Below are positions 45,361-57,011 of a stretch of DNA of 64,000 nt, in pieces. Below the pieces are notes generated by a model. That model searched no databases. It worked only from the letters and a program-made list of their open reading frames with translations, and had not been told where the DNA came from. Made by a program: the position numbers and the translations under genes. Position 1 is the first letter of the stretch; each line of letters opens with the position of its first letter. This DNA is from Orychophragmus violaceus (taxonomy: Eukaryota; Streptophyta; Magnoliopsida; Brassicales; Brassicaceae): the NCBI GenBank assembly GCA_030180135.1, contig CM058233.1, forward strand, positions 63,508,500 through 63,572,499, written 5' to 3'.

Positions 45361-46670
45361 AACAAAGCTTCGTGCAGAAGCTCCCTGACCCGTTTTTCGA
45401 GGCGACAAAGAAAGTTTTAGATCGAAGCCGTTCGTGTCTCTCCGGTGTCCGGTTCCCTTCGTTGGAGCCGGGGAGGAGTCTCTTGTTGTTGTTTTAAGCT
45501 TGCGGTGGTCGTCTTCCTCTTCTCCTCCTCGGCGACGACGAGATTTTCCGTCTTGGCCTCCGTCGTCTGGTTTGGTGGTGCTACCTGTGAGGTCTCTTAC
45601 CTCGGGTTGGGTCGTCTCCTTCAAGTCAGGCGGGTTTATTGCCGCGTGATCCTTCGGCGTTTTGGAGCTGGGTTTTCCGGTGAAGTTGTGCGATCGGTTC
45701 GGTGGTCGTCTTCTCCGGTTTGGCCCTCATCGTCTGGTCTCGGCAGCTCGGTCCGTGGATCGCTTGGACTGGTGGACCTCGGTGTGGTGTGCTCGGTCGT
45801 TATGGGCGTCACCGGTTTTCTTCCGGCGATGTTGGTTCGTGACGTTCGGCTAGCTTTTTCGGGTTTCATTCGGATTCTCAGGCTGACAAGTTTGCGTTTG
45901 TCGTTTTTAGGGGTGGTTTTATATGGAAGTGCGACCGGTTTAGTTGTAGTTGTTTCTCTCTTAAGTTGGCTCAAGCTACAACGGTTATAGGACATGTTTA
46001 TCTTCTCATCCGGTGGTTTGTGGCTTTAGTGGTAAATAAGTTGTTGCCCTTTGTTCTAGATTCGCAGTGTGGCTTCTTGGGTGATGGATTGGTGGTCTTA
46101 GGCTTTGGTTTAGGTTTGGTTTTGCTTCGGCTAGTTTATTTTCTTATGCGTTGAATCTTGAAAGTTAGTCTCCTTCGTGCCACTTTTAGTTTAGGTGAAT
46201 AATGAGTCTTGTCCTCTAGTCGTTTCGTTTATCGTTTCTAGTAAGGCTAACCTCATGTGGGGATGCATAGATATCGGTTTAGACATGGTAGGATTAAGAT
46301 TAGGTGTGGAGGGGTTAGATTCGCGTATCATTTTTCTTTGTATCTCCTAGTCGTAGTTCATGGGTTTAGTTTTAGCGGTTTGCCATGGCCTGTAGGTTTC
46401 TCTGCTTGTCGAAGTTTCCTTTTATCTTTGTCTAAGGAGTGGTAGTTTTCGCGTCTATGTCTCTCTTCCATCCCTTTCTTACTTGAGAGCTTTTACTGTT
46501 GGTATCGGTTCATTGTGGTTTAGTCGTCCGTTTATAGGTTTTGTTGCCCGTCTGTGGGTTCTAGTTCACGGAAGGAATGTATTCCTTGCCACCTTAGTTG
46601 TGTTCGAAGTTTGTAATCCGTAGTTGTTTCATTTGAATATAATCCACGGGATGTTAAAAAAAAAAAAAAC
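45361..46670 (+). mobile_element. Possible non-LTR retroposon with poly(A) tail
   Basis: About 1.3 kb of G/T-rich, low-A sequence, different in composition from its surroundings. It ends 'gaatataatccacgggatgtt' followed by a run of 14 A (46656-46669). The 3' end resembles the 3' UTR of plant LINE or Sadhu-type retroposons. Several overlapping ORFs on both strands exist because of the composition; none has a known domain. I could not find a target duplication, so the 5' boundary is a guess. Confidence 0.35.
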
Positions 46671-46942
46671 AACGATCGTACACGGGCACAAAATTGTACG
46701 TCGATGATAATTCATACAAGATATTGAATGGTGGAGAAAGGTGAACTAATATTGAAGTTTCTTTTGTAAGCATAACACGTGCCCCGGTTATGTGGTCCTC
46801 TTTATTTGGTTCGGAGTGACGAGTTCCCGTCTCCTCGGATGACTTTTCTTGATTGATTGTTCAAAAACCGATGGCTGAGATTGAACCAAGTTGCTGCTCA
46901 TCAAATCTATTTTGGACACTTTTAAGATAAAAAAGCCGAACG
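46671..46942. other. Spacer between the poly(A) and the second Copia element
   Basis: No feature recognised. Confidence 0.4.
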
Positions 46943-47109
46943 TGTTAAGATAATATAAAAATATATTATTATAAATATCTATACTACACCGACTTGATTA
47001 TGCCCCTATATAATATATAAAGGACTCCTCCCTTGTGATTTCTGTGAATGAGATACATACAAAAAAACAATATACACATCAATATAAAGTAGTGTATCAT
47101 GGCCGTGGG

Positions 47110-47400
47110 CAAGGAAGAAGTTTCAACACTAGAAGAAATAATAATTTCCAGATAAATTAAGGTGGTCGTGCCATAAAGAAGCCGACCAATAATGCTTGTT
47201 ACAGATGCGGCATGAAAGGGCATTGGGAACATATATGCCGCACCCCAAAACACTCTGCCGATCTGTATCAACCATCAAAAAAGGCCGCGGTTAATAATGT
47301 TGAAACCAACTTCATCGATGATGAAGCCGGCCCTTCTTCTAGCAGCATAAATGAGGACACTCATCTAGATGTTGCAGATTTCCTCATCGATGAACCATAA
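47110..47400 (+). pseudogene. Copia gag C-terminal zinc knuckle
   Basis: The frame around 47190-47260 encodes a CCHC knuckle 'CYRCGMKGHWEHIC', then 'RTPKHSADLYQ' and an acidic tail ending 'DVADFLIDEP'. Just before it comes a basic 'GRGQGRRSFN'-like stretch. The upstream capsid part is missing. Confidence 0.75.
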
Positions 47401-47547
47401 ATGAGTTGCGAAGGATACTATCTATAATAAATCTTAATGTTTTCATATTGTCTAATATATTTTTGTAACAAAAGTTTTAATAAGCTTATGTAATATGCTT
47501 TTGTTATAAGAGATATTTTAATATCTTCTTATCTTATGACATAGAAG

Positions 47548-49010
47548 ATGTCGCATATTGAGAATCATGATGGAGATATATGTCTAGCAGACAGTGCTAC
47601 GACACATATTATCCTTAAGGATAAACGATTTTTCTTATGTCTCAAAATCAAAGACTTCGCCGAAAGCGTGAGCACCATTTCTAGTAATGCAAAAATAATA
47701 CTAGGCTCTGGAGAAGCTGGTTTTTCAATGCCAAAAGGAACTAAATTTAAGATAAATAATGCATTATATTCCTCTAAATCTCACCGAAACTTGATAAGAA
47801 TTATGGATAAGAATAGCATTGAATATCTATGCATTACGTCTGAGAAAAAATATGTATTGGAAGAGCTACCAATGTTAGCCTCCGGATTATATTGCACAAA
47901 AATAAACATTACTGAATCCTATGCTATAATAAACCAAGAGGTTTCCAATACCTTTCGAGTTTGCCATGAAAGGGTAGAACAACCAGGATCAATAATGATG
48001 AGAAGAATTGTTAAACTTCTAGTGGTCACCCATCGAAAAACGAAAAGATTTTTCAATCGGGAGAGTTTCCATGTAATGCTTGTTCTCAAGGGAAACTCAT
48101 CACTCGGCCATCACCAGCAAAAGTTGGGAATGAATCCCCATTATTCTTAGAAAGAATACATGGAGATATATGTGGACCTATCCATCCACCATGCGGGCCG
48201 TTTCGATATTATATGGTATTTGTTGACGCATCTAGTAGATGGTCACATGTGTGTCTTCTGACCACAAGAAATACGGCTTTCGCAAGACTCATTACCCAAA
48301 TAATCAGGTTGAGAGCGCAATTCCCTGATTATCCCATTAAGAAAGTAATACTTGATAACGCTGGTGAATTCACTTCACAAGCTTTCAATAATTATTGTAT
48401 GTCAATGGGAATCGATGTTGAGCATCCAATACCCCATGTACATACACAAAATGGCATGACCGAAAGTTTAATAAAACGGTTGCAATGGATTGCAAGACCA
48501 CTGATATTGAGAACAAAACTCCCAATTTCTATATGGGGACATGCTATATTGCATGCGGCCGACGGATAAGACCAAGTGCATATAATAAATATTCCCCATT
48601 ACAATTGAGATCTGGTCAAGAACCTAATATATCCCATCTCCGAGTTTTTGGGTGTGCAGTCTATGTTCCTATATCGCCACCACAAAGAACAAAAATGGGG
48701 CCGCAACGGAGATTGGGAATATATGTCGGGTATACATCACCAAGTATAATAAGGTATCTGGAACCACAAACCGGTGATATGTTTACATCACGGTTTGCTG
48801 ATTGCCATTTCAATGAAGCTGAATTCCCCGCGTTAGGGGGAGGATTGAGAGAATCACCAAAAGATATCACATGGATTATCTTGATCCTCCTACTAATCAA
48901 CGCGAGTTGGAGTTCAGAAAATTATACATTTAGAAAGTTTGGCAAATCGACCAGACCAATTTACAGATACAAAGAAGGTGACCAAATCGTATAAACCCGC
49001 TGCAAATGCT
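47548..49010 (+). pseudogene. Copia protease and integrase remnants
   Basis: ORF 47548-48150 contains the protease active-site region 'CLADSATTHIIL' (Asp-Ser-Ala) and 'GSGEAGFSMPKG'. After frame changes, 48155-48570 gives 'FLERIHGDICGPIHPPCGPF' with the first catalytic Asp, then 'MVFVDASSRWSHVCLL' and 'VILDNAGEFTSQAF' with the second, then 'HTQNGMTESLIKRL' with the Glu. ORF 48485-48994 continues with 'LRVFGCAVYVPI' and 'LGIYVGYTSPSIIRYL'. At least two frame changes break the polyprotein. Confidence 0.85.
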
Positions 49011-49100
49011 CCATCTAGAATTGAAATTCCGAAAGAAAAAAATGATGGAAGCATTGCTAATGAACCTTAAGTTCAGTTAAAAAGGGGATGGCCATTGGGC

Positions 49101-50728
49101 TCTAATGATAAAAATCTCCGAAAGAAAAAGAAGTTGGGAGAACAAAATGAAAAGGTTCAAGCGGAGCCGAATGCTGAAAAATGTCCAGAAGAAATTTATG
49201 AAAAGGTTCATGAAGAACCTGATGAAGAGAAAAACCTCGAAGTCGTGCTTGATGAAGAAAAGTGTGAGATTTCCATTAATTACGTCCATGACGGAAAAAT
49301 ATGGATTAGATATGAAATTGATGATATAAATGGAATATTCTCCTTTTCTATCTCCAAAGACATTGATAATGATAATGATGATCCGGATCCAAGATCCATA
49401 TCAGAGTGCCAAAAAGGCCCGATTGGGAGAAATGGCAAGAAGCCATGAGAAATGAATTACTCTCCCTTAATAAGAGAAACGTTTTCGGACCAGTTGGTAT
49501 TACAGCTGCAGATGTAATACCAGTGAGATGTAAATGGGTCTTTGTGAGAAAAAGAAATGAAAATAATGAAGTCACCAGATATAAAGCTCGACTTGTGGCA
49601 CAAGGGTTTTCTCAAAGACCGGGAATTGATTATGATGAAACATATTCCCCGGTAATGGATGCAATCACATTCAGGTACTTAATGAGCCTAACGGCATCGA
49701 AAAATTTAGAAATGTACCTTATGAGTGTTGTAACTGCATATCTATATGGATCACTAGATAGTGATATATATATGAAAATCCCAGAATGATTTAAGATCCC
49801 AGAAGGGTCGAAGATTCCAAAGGAATCTGTGAAAATTTGTTTAGTCAAATTAAAACGATCACTTTACAGATTGAAACAATCCGGACGCATGTGGTATAAT
49901 CGCTTAAATTTGGCTCTAAAGATAAAAATCCCCGAAAGAAAAAGAAGTTGGGAAAACAAAATGAAAAGGTTCAAGCGGAGCCGAATGATGAAAAATGTCC
50001 AGAAGACATTTATGAAAAGGTTCATGCAGAACCTGATGAAGAGAAAAACCTCGAAGTCGTGCATGATGAAGAAAAGTGTGAGATTTCCATTAATTACGTC
50101 CATGACGGAAAAGTATGGATTAGATATAAAATTGATGATATAGATGGAATATTTTCCTTTTCTATCTCCAAAGACATTGATAATGATAATGATGATCCGG
50201 ATCCAAGATCCATATCGGAGTGCCAGAAAAGGCCCGATTGGTAAAAATGGCAAGAAGCCATGAGAAATGAATTACTCTCCCTTAATAAGAGAAAAGTTTT
50301 CGGACCAGTTGGTATTACAGCTGCAGATATAATACCAGTGGGATGTAAATGGGTTTTTGTGAGAAAAAGAAATGAAAATAATCAAGTCACCAGATATAAA
50401 GCTCGACTTGTGGCACAAGGATTTTCTCAAAGACCGGGGATTGATTATGATGAAACATATTACCAATAATGGATGCAATCACATTCAGGTACTTAATGAG
50501 CCTAACGACATCGAAAAATTTAGAAATGTACCTTTATGGGTGTTGTGACTGCATATCTATATGGATCACTAGATAGTGATATATATATGAAAATCCCAGA
50601 AGGATTTAAGATCCCAGAAGGGTCGAAGATTCTAAAGGAATCTGAGAAAATTTGTTCGGTCAAATTACAACGATCACTTTACGGATTGAAACAATCCGGA
50701 CGCATGTGGTATAATCGCTTAAGCGAAT
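49101..50728 (+). repeat. 814-bp tandem duplication within Copia pol
   Basis: Copy 1 starts at 'tctaatgataaaaatctccg' (49101) and copy 2 at 'tctaaagataaaaatccccg' (49915). The copies run in parallel for 814 bp up to 'gtggtataatcgctta' (about 49891 and 50706). Copy 1 ends inside the RT, at 'WYNRLN', and jumps back to the linker before the RT. The junction shares 'ttgggctcta' / 'tttggctcta' microhomology. Confidence 0.88.
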
Positions 50729-51330
50729 CTTTGTTGACGAAAGGATTTGTCAACAATGCAATATGCCCTTGCGTATTTATAAGGAAATCCACATCTCCAT
50801 TTGTGATCATTGGAACTCAAAAGAAGTTGATGATGCAAGAACTCATATGAAAGGAGAGTTTGAGATGAAAGATCTTGGAAAGACAAAATTTTGTTTTGGG
50901 CTCCAAATAGAGCATTTCCAAGATGGTATATTTGTGCATCAATCAAATTACACCACAAGGGTGTTAAAACGCTTTAATATGGATAAAACAAATCCTTTGA
51001 GTACTCCAATGGTCAGTAGATCGCTTAATGTTGACAAAGATCCATTTTGACCTTGCGAAGATAACGAGAAAATATTGGGTCCAAAAATACCTTATATGAG
51101 CGCTATAGGTGCACTCATATATCTTGTAAACTGTATCAGACCAGATATAGTTTTTGCTACAAATTTGCTTGCAAGATACAGTTCATCTCCTACGCAGAGA
51201 CATTGGACCGGGAAAAAACATATCCTTCGATATTTCCGAGGTACGATTGACTTGGGACTATATTATCCTCAAAATTCTGCGCTTGGTCTAGTTGGTTTTA
51301 GCAGATGCAGGATATTTATCTGATCCGCAT
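49406..51330 (+). pseudogene. Copia reverse transcriptase, partly duplicated
   Basis: Each tandem copy contains the RT N-terminus: 'CKWVFVRKRNENN', 'RYKARLVAQGFSQRPGIDYD', then 'YGSLDSDIYMKIPE' (followed in copy 1 by a TGA codon) and 'RSLYGLKQSGRMWYNRL' (with a change in copy 1). Only the second copy runs on (50763-51050) to 'FEMKDLGKTKFCFGLQIEH' and 'YTTRVLKRFNMD'. ORF 51075-51323 then gives 'IPYMSAIGALIYLVNCIRPD'. The YVDD motif region near 50800 is disrupted. Clearly non-functional. Confidence 0.85.
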
Positions 51331-51790
51331 AAAGCTCGATTGTAAACTGGATACGTTTTTACAAAGGGAGGAACTGCGATCTCGTGGCGTTCTCAAAAGC
51401 AGACTCTAGTCGCCACTTCTTCCAATTAAGCGGAGACAATTGCACTTCATGAATCATGTCGAGAATGTATATGGTTGAGATCTATGACTCATCATATACA
51501 AGAAGCTAGTGGGATAGTTACGAACAAAGAACCAACGATAGTATTTGAAGACAATTCTGCATGTGTTGCTCAACTCAAGGAAGGCTATATCAAGAACGAC
51601 TAAACAAAGCATATTCCCCCAAAAATTTTCTCCTACATTCAAGAGCTCGAGTAAAATCAAGAAGTGGACATCCAATATATCCACTCAAATGATAATGCAA
51701 CATATCTCTTTACAAAAGCGCTTCCCACTACAACATTCAAGAAACATATTCAAAACATAGGAATCTGCTATTTGCGAGATTTATGAACAA
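51330..51790 (+). pseudogene. Copia RNase H remnant
   Basis: Broken by stops, the frame still shows 'TKGGTAISWRSQKQTLVATS', an 'AETIALHESCRECIWL' segment (catalytic Glu region), 'FEDNSACVAQLKEGY' and 'TKHIPPK'. It ends about 140 bases before the polypurine tract. Confidence 0.8.
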
Positions 51791-52081
51791 AAGATCATAT
51801 CATCTATTAGGGGGAGTTTATATTATTGTACTCTTTTCTTTGTCATGATTTTTATTCCACTGAATTTTTTCATGGTAAGGTTTTTAATAAGACAATACGT
51901 AATATAAAATAGATATTTAAGGGGAAGTGTTAAGATAATATAAAAATATATTATTATAAATATCTATACTACACCGACTTGATCTTATGGCCCTATATAT
52001 AAAGGGCTCCTCCTTTGTGATTTCTGTGAATAAGATACATACAAAAAAACAATATACACATCAATATAAAGTAGTGTATCA

Positions 52082-52600
52082 AATCTCCTTCTCTCTTGCT
52101 CTCTATCTCTGGCTTTTTAGTTTTTATTTTATAACAGAACGTGAATTGTCTACTTTGTTTGCACAAGAAAAAGTTGTCTACTCCAGTGAAAAAAAAAAAA
52201 TTGTCTACTTTTTTTTTTTTTTTTGCATGAAACGGAGTAATGGGATTATTGATCTCTGGCGTGTACTAGAATCTTTTTTCCTTGTTTTTTTTCCTTCTTT
52301 CATGACGATCAGTGTTTCAGGTCAAGTTTGTTAATTAAGAATGTTTAAGAGTATTTAACTTTTATACAAAGCATAATAAGCAGGAAAAAGAAAACAGAAA
52401 ATACATGTAATGTGAAATGATTTTAAATTTATATGAAAAGGGGTTGCATTCCATTTTGATAAATGATAACTGATTAATTAATATCTCTCGCTCATCGATC
52501 TAGTATCCAAATTCAAGTTCGATCTACACTGGATTCACATTTAGCTATGCTAAGAGAGAAAACTTTAATGGGAGAAATTAAGACTATGAGAACGAATGTG
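52082..52600. other. Intergenic, no feature supported
   Basis: AT-rich with two short homopolymer runs (A at about 52190, T at about 52210). No gene recognised. Confidence 0.4.
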
Positions 52601-53242
52601 ACATGTCCCGTCCTAGATGAATTGGGAACGACATCGTGCGGCACCGGTTGGACCAGTACGGTCCAAACCGGGCTGTTTTCAAACCGATTCCAAGAACCCG
52701 TACGCTTCCTTCGATTCAAATCCACCAAGTACATCAGTCGATCGGTCAAATCTTGCATCCGGACATGCGAGTAAAAAAGGACGGGGAAAGAAAGAAGAAT
52801 GAGTAATTGTTTCAAAATACAATTACCAAGTGAGGTCAACCCGAGTTGCCTTAGCTCGGCCGAGTCGACTCAGTTCGCCGGGGAGTCAACTCGAACGAAC
52901 GAACTGCGGGAGGGCTAGTCAGGACCCTCCTCCGACGATCAAGGACAATTGCAGAACGAACCTCACACCTCGTCCTGCCAACCAATTTCTACCACAGCCT
53001 AATCCACACAAGCCATCAATCACAAGAAACGTTTTCGGCTAAGCGGTAACCTATTTTTTAGGTGCTTTCAGTCATATCCGCACAATCAATGTTTCAATTC
53101 AAGCGATAACCTAGCCATTCTACGTTCCAACAATCACAAGGTGCACACTAACGATTCTATGCTACCTAGAAAAGACGACATTAACGAAGGACTCGCATCC
53201 AGAATTGACATGGAGTAAGCAAGGGTTACGTCTGGTCCTCAC
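52601..53242. repeat. LTR fragment related to the 1-5417 Gypsy-like LTRs
   Basis: 'cttccttcgattcaaatc', 'cagtcgatcgg' and 'catccggac' match 3398-3455, and 'cacaagccatcaatcacaa' to 'ctggtcctcac' matches 3741-3935. The fragment is cut at 53242 by insertion of the next element; in the intact LTR the text reads on past 'cctcac'. Confidence 0.65.
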
Positions 53243-53988
53243 TGTAATACCCTGTATCAAAAATTGGTCAACGGGCAGTCAAGAAGTCAACGAGAGGCAT
53301 TTCTGTAATTTCTAAGAGTTAAGGGGCATTTTGATAATTTTACCAAAATGTGAGCCGGAAGCTAAGACGGGCCAAATGTTATTCTTTTTAAATAAAGAAA
53401 ATATTTAGAAGACTAAGAAGGTGGAGACGGACCATAGGTGAGTTTTTCGGATTATCGGGAAGGAAACCGATAAAACCGAAGAAACTTGTAAAATCTATAA
53501 CCGGAGCTACGGGAGTCCGATGGAGGTGAAACGACTTTCTAAATTCTTATAAAATAATCTAGTATTTAAAAAAAAATATTTTTGAGGAGTCTATTCAGAA
53601 GCTACGTTGATTTGTGGAGGAAAATTATTTGAAAAAATAATGGTGATTTAATCATCAAAAATCACATTTATTGGTTATAAGAGATATGACTAATAAAAAA
53701 AAACAATGCTTGTCTGAGTAAATTTGCTAAAGAAAAGAAAGGTGTCGTGGATATTGGAGGAGGAAAAGAGGAGAAGTTAAAAAGAATGTACACATATGGA
53801 ATGAGGTGGCATGGAGAGAGAGGTTTATGGGAGTGCACAGTATTTCTTTTATTTTGGTGGTTAACGTGGCAAGAGACAAATAAACAAAGGAAGTAAGGTA
53901 AATCTAACAAGTTTTTGGAGTGGTAATCGTGGCTGAATGTGGAGAAAAGGAGTGACATTTGTCATTCATCAAGCCATTCCCTTTTTAC

Positions 53989-53996
53989 TATATAAG
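53989..53996 (+). promoter_or_regulatory. TATA box in the LARD LTR
   Basis: TATATAAG, followed by 'aaagctagcccttcc'. The equivalent position in the other LTR copies reads 'cctatataaag' (about 60930) and 'ccatataagaaag' (about 63098), so the box is conserved in three copies. Transcription would start about 30 bases downstream and run directly into the purine tracts. Confidence 0.55.
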
Positions 53997-54079
53997 AAAG
54001 CTAGCCCTTCCAATTTCATTCATCACTCAACAAAGAAGAGAGAAAGAAGAGAAGGAGAGAAGAAGAGAAGAATCGTGAG

Positions 54080-54440
54080 GGAGAGGAAGGAGGAGGAGGA
54101 GGAGGAGGAGGAGGAGGAGGAGGAGGAGGAGGAGGAGGAGGAGGAGGAGGAGAAATCTAGCCCTTCCAATTTCATTCATCACTCAACAAAGAAGAGAGAA
54201 AGAAGAGAAGGAGAGAAGAAGAGAAGAATCGTGAGGGAGAGGAAGGAAGAGAAGAAGAAGGAGGAGGAGGAGGAGGAGGAGGAAGAGGAGGAGGAGGAGG
54301 AGGAGGAGGAGGAGGAGGAGGAGGAGGAGGAGGAGGAGGAGGAGGAGGAGGAGGAGGAGGAGGAGGAGGAGGAGGAGAAGAAGAAGAAGAGAGAGAGAAA
54401 GAGGCGTGAAGAAGAAGAAGAGAGAGAGAGAAGCTTGAAG
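54080..54440 (+). repeat. Expanded GGA/GAA purine tract, duplicated
   Basis: Two blocks of GGA/GAG trinucleotides: about 54088-54150 and about 54257-54379. Both are preceded by the same ~95-bp sequence (from 54001 and 54157, spacing 156). GAA and GA tracts follow to about 54600. Long E/K-rich or P/L-rich ORFs on either strand arise from this. Confidence 0.9.
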
Positions 54441-55496
54441 AAGAAGAAGAAGGAGAGAAGATGAAGTTTGAAGAAGAAGAAGCATGAAGGGGAGAGAGAG
54501 AAGATGAAGCTTGAAGAAGAAGAAGAAGAGAGAGAGATGGAGGATAACCGGAGGAGATAGAGAACCGAAAGAGAGAGAAAGAGAGAGAGAACCGTAGGAG
54601 AGAGAGAGAAGGAGAGAGAAGATGAAGATGGTCCAGAGGCTCGATCAGAATCACGAAGGTCAACGGTACGGTCAAGTGCGGGTCAAGGTCGGGTCAAAGC
54701 AACGGAGGATCGGGGAAGGTTCGGGATAGCGTCGGATTCGTGCCGGGTCTCATTGTTCCGCTAGTCCGTCAATCCGCCTATCCGTCGCCATAATAACACT
54801 GTGAGTCGGCTAATTGTGTGTTGCATTTAGTTAAGATCATATAGTTCCGTAATTGATAAACCGTAGTTTAGGTTGCATACCCGATTAATTGAATTTGTTA
54901 GAACGGCTAGGTTGATTAATAACTCGGTTAGTCAATGAGATGGTTAGGGTAAGGGATGCATGCTAGTTCGCTTATATCCGTAATCATTGCTAGTTCGTTG
55001 TTGCTTGATTGGGTGTTGCATTAAGTGATTGATAGTTCGTTGATTGCTTGATTAGGTGATGCATACATATAGAATGGCATGCTAGGACGTATATGCATAT
55101 ATAACTATTTAAGAACGTATCTAAATGAATCTATATACGGGGAATTATGAGTTGATTAAAATACGGTTAAAAGACATAACACACTTAGAATATAATAACG
55201 GGGGTGTGTTAATTAGTCTGGTTAAGGGTAATGAATGAAAGTTAATGAATAATGAGATGTCGGGGAGTTAGTAATCTTACTAACTCTAAACTGACAGATC
55301 GAGGACGTATTAAAAGATACTTAGGAAGTGATAAGTAAAGGAAGTGGTGTGATTGATGGGCCGTCTTCGGGATTAGTAATCCACTAATCCCAAGATAGCG
55401 GATTGAATGAATAAAGGTTAAGGATTGAATGAGTGAAGGTTAAGAAAATGTTAAGAGACTAATAAACCTAAAAAACTGTTTGTGTGGTGTTGTGAT

Positions 55497-55745
55497 TGTG
55501 TGGTTGTGTGTCTACTTCGGTGTTGGGCCGAGTAGACTGTTGATTGTGTGGTTGTGTATCTACTTCGGTGTTGGGTCGAGTAGACTATTGATTGTATGAT
55601 TGTGTATCTACCTCGGTGTTGGGCCGAGTAGACTGTTGATTGTTTGTGTGTTTGTGTATCTACTTCGGTGTTGGGCCGTGTGGACTGTTGATTGCTTGAT
55701 TGTTTATCTACTTTGGTGTTGGGCCGAGTAGACTGTACTGGTAGA
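55497..55745 (+). repeat. 48-bp minisatellite in LTR, five units
   Basis: 'tctacttcggtgttgggccgag' type units begin at 55511, 55559, 55607, 55659 and 55707, with spacings of 48, 48, 52 and 48. Each contains 'gtagactgttgattg'. The right-hand LTR has about three units (62270-62400). Confidence 0.88.
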
Positions 55746-57011
55746 TACTTACTCTGGTGCGGGACCGAGTAAGTTTGGGTGATGTGGAGGTTGGTGATAG
55801 GACTTGCGGGATGAATCGGGGATTGTGATAATAGTTCTAGTTGACCTTGTTGGTATTGCGTGATAGAGTCCCAGTGAGTCTGCTTGTTTACATTGCTGCT
55901 GTAGGACTCTATAGGGCGCGTTAGATCCCGCAAGTCTAAAGATGGCGTTCCGGTACTTCCGACCCGATTGGATCCTCGGGGTGTTACCTGATCGGACACG
56001 TTCCTTCGGGCAGTGGTGCTGGTTATGGTGTTATCCTACTGAGTGACGCCGGTAGGTGTGTGGTCCGGAGAATACGGGGTCGCGTCCTAGGGCTGGACTG
56101 CATGGAAACTCGGGTTGTCGGGGGAAACTTGAGTCACCGCGTATCGATGGACGGAGAACGGTGTCCTAGCCGTTGTACTTCGTGTTATCGTCTAGGAGTC
56201 GTGGGAGGATTTAGCAACCGTGGCGGAAAATAAGTGTTCCCGTGGAAGTCACCGAGTTCGCAAAGTGGGCCCAGATGGTGTGGAGTTGTGTAGTGCCGCG
56301 ATAGATAGATCGAGTCTAATCAAGAACATGTGCCGAAGTGTTCTCGATTTTCGTCGTTGGTGATTGTGTTGTTATTTGAATGATTGTGTGTTGTGGAGCT
56401 CATCACGTCTTGGTAGCACGTGATCGGCTATTATACTTGATTATTATTTTGGGTTTGGGCGGGATTATTAGATTGATAGCGGCCTTTAGTTGGGAGCCGT
56501 CTCACTGGGTAATCTTAGATTGCTCATTAGACTCTTTTGTGTTTTTCAGGTTTGGCGTAGCTCGGCGGACGCGTAGGGCACTCGGAGTAGTCTCGGGTTG
56601 GAATTGGGTATCGGTTGTTACGCATTTTGACTATACTTTCGGTTTCGGATTTTGTTGGAACGTTCCGCTAAATGTTTTTTATTAGACCGTATATTGTTAT
56701 GAATAAGATTTATATTTTTTCAAGTAATAAAAACGGAATAATTCCCTGATATGGTTTCGTCCGAACCGAACACAACTCGTGGAAACGGTACGGGTTGAAA
56801 AGCCTCGTATCGTGGAAACGAGGTAAACAAAGTCAAAGATGGTTTGGTTCGAGCCTTTGTCTCAAACCGAACTGTCTCTTGCTTTCGTATTGTGACAAAC
56901 TCTTCTCGTATGACTGCTCGGGTTTGATCGGTCATGTTCTTGTTTGATTGTTGGCCGGTCAGCTCGTCGGTCAGCTCGTCGGTCAGCGTAAAACGGGAAG
57001 GGGGCGTTACA

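Larger units (their letters stand above)
46943..52081 (+). mobile_element. Second Ty1/Copia element, degenerate, ~155-bp LTRs
   Basis: The LTRs are 46943-47099 and 51928-52081, both running from TGTTAAGATAATA to AGTGTATCA and nearly identical apart from a few indels. The polypurine tract AAGGGGAAG lies at 51919-51927. Right after the 5' LTR the sequence enters gag C-terminus, so the primer site and most of gag are deleted. Protease, integrase, RT and RNase H remnants follow in the Copia order with many stops. Flanks GAACG and AATCT do not match, so no target duplication is evident. Confidence 0.88.
53243..57011 (+). repeat. 5' LTR of the LARD-like element
   Basis: 3769 bp. It contains a TATA box at 53989-53996, a duplicated 156-bp block holding purine tracts (54001-54380), and a 48-bp minisatellite (55497-55745). 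It ends with 'cagctcgtcggtcagctcgt' repeats before TTACA. ORFs within it are by-products of the repeats. Confidence 0.75.

Noticed and set aside
45154..46154. Several overlapping ORFs of 60-180 codons
   Set aside because: Arise from low-A, G/T-rich composition of a possible retroposon; no domain on either strand.
46938..52086. Target duplication for the second Copia element
   Set aside because: Flanking 5-mers GAACG and AATCT do not match, so none is claimed.
53937..54675. Long E/K/R-rich (plus) and P/S/L-rich (minus) ORFs
   Set aside because: They are translations of GGA/GAA/GA microsatellites in an LTR; both strands and several frames stay open because of the repeat, not selection.
55497..55999. 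Minisatellite considered as a CRISPR-like array or a coding repeat (minus ORF with QSTVYSAQHR repeats)
   Set aside because: Nuclear plant LTR context; spacing of 48 bp is nearly all conserved repeat without unique spacers, and the ORF is an effect of the repeat.
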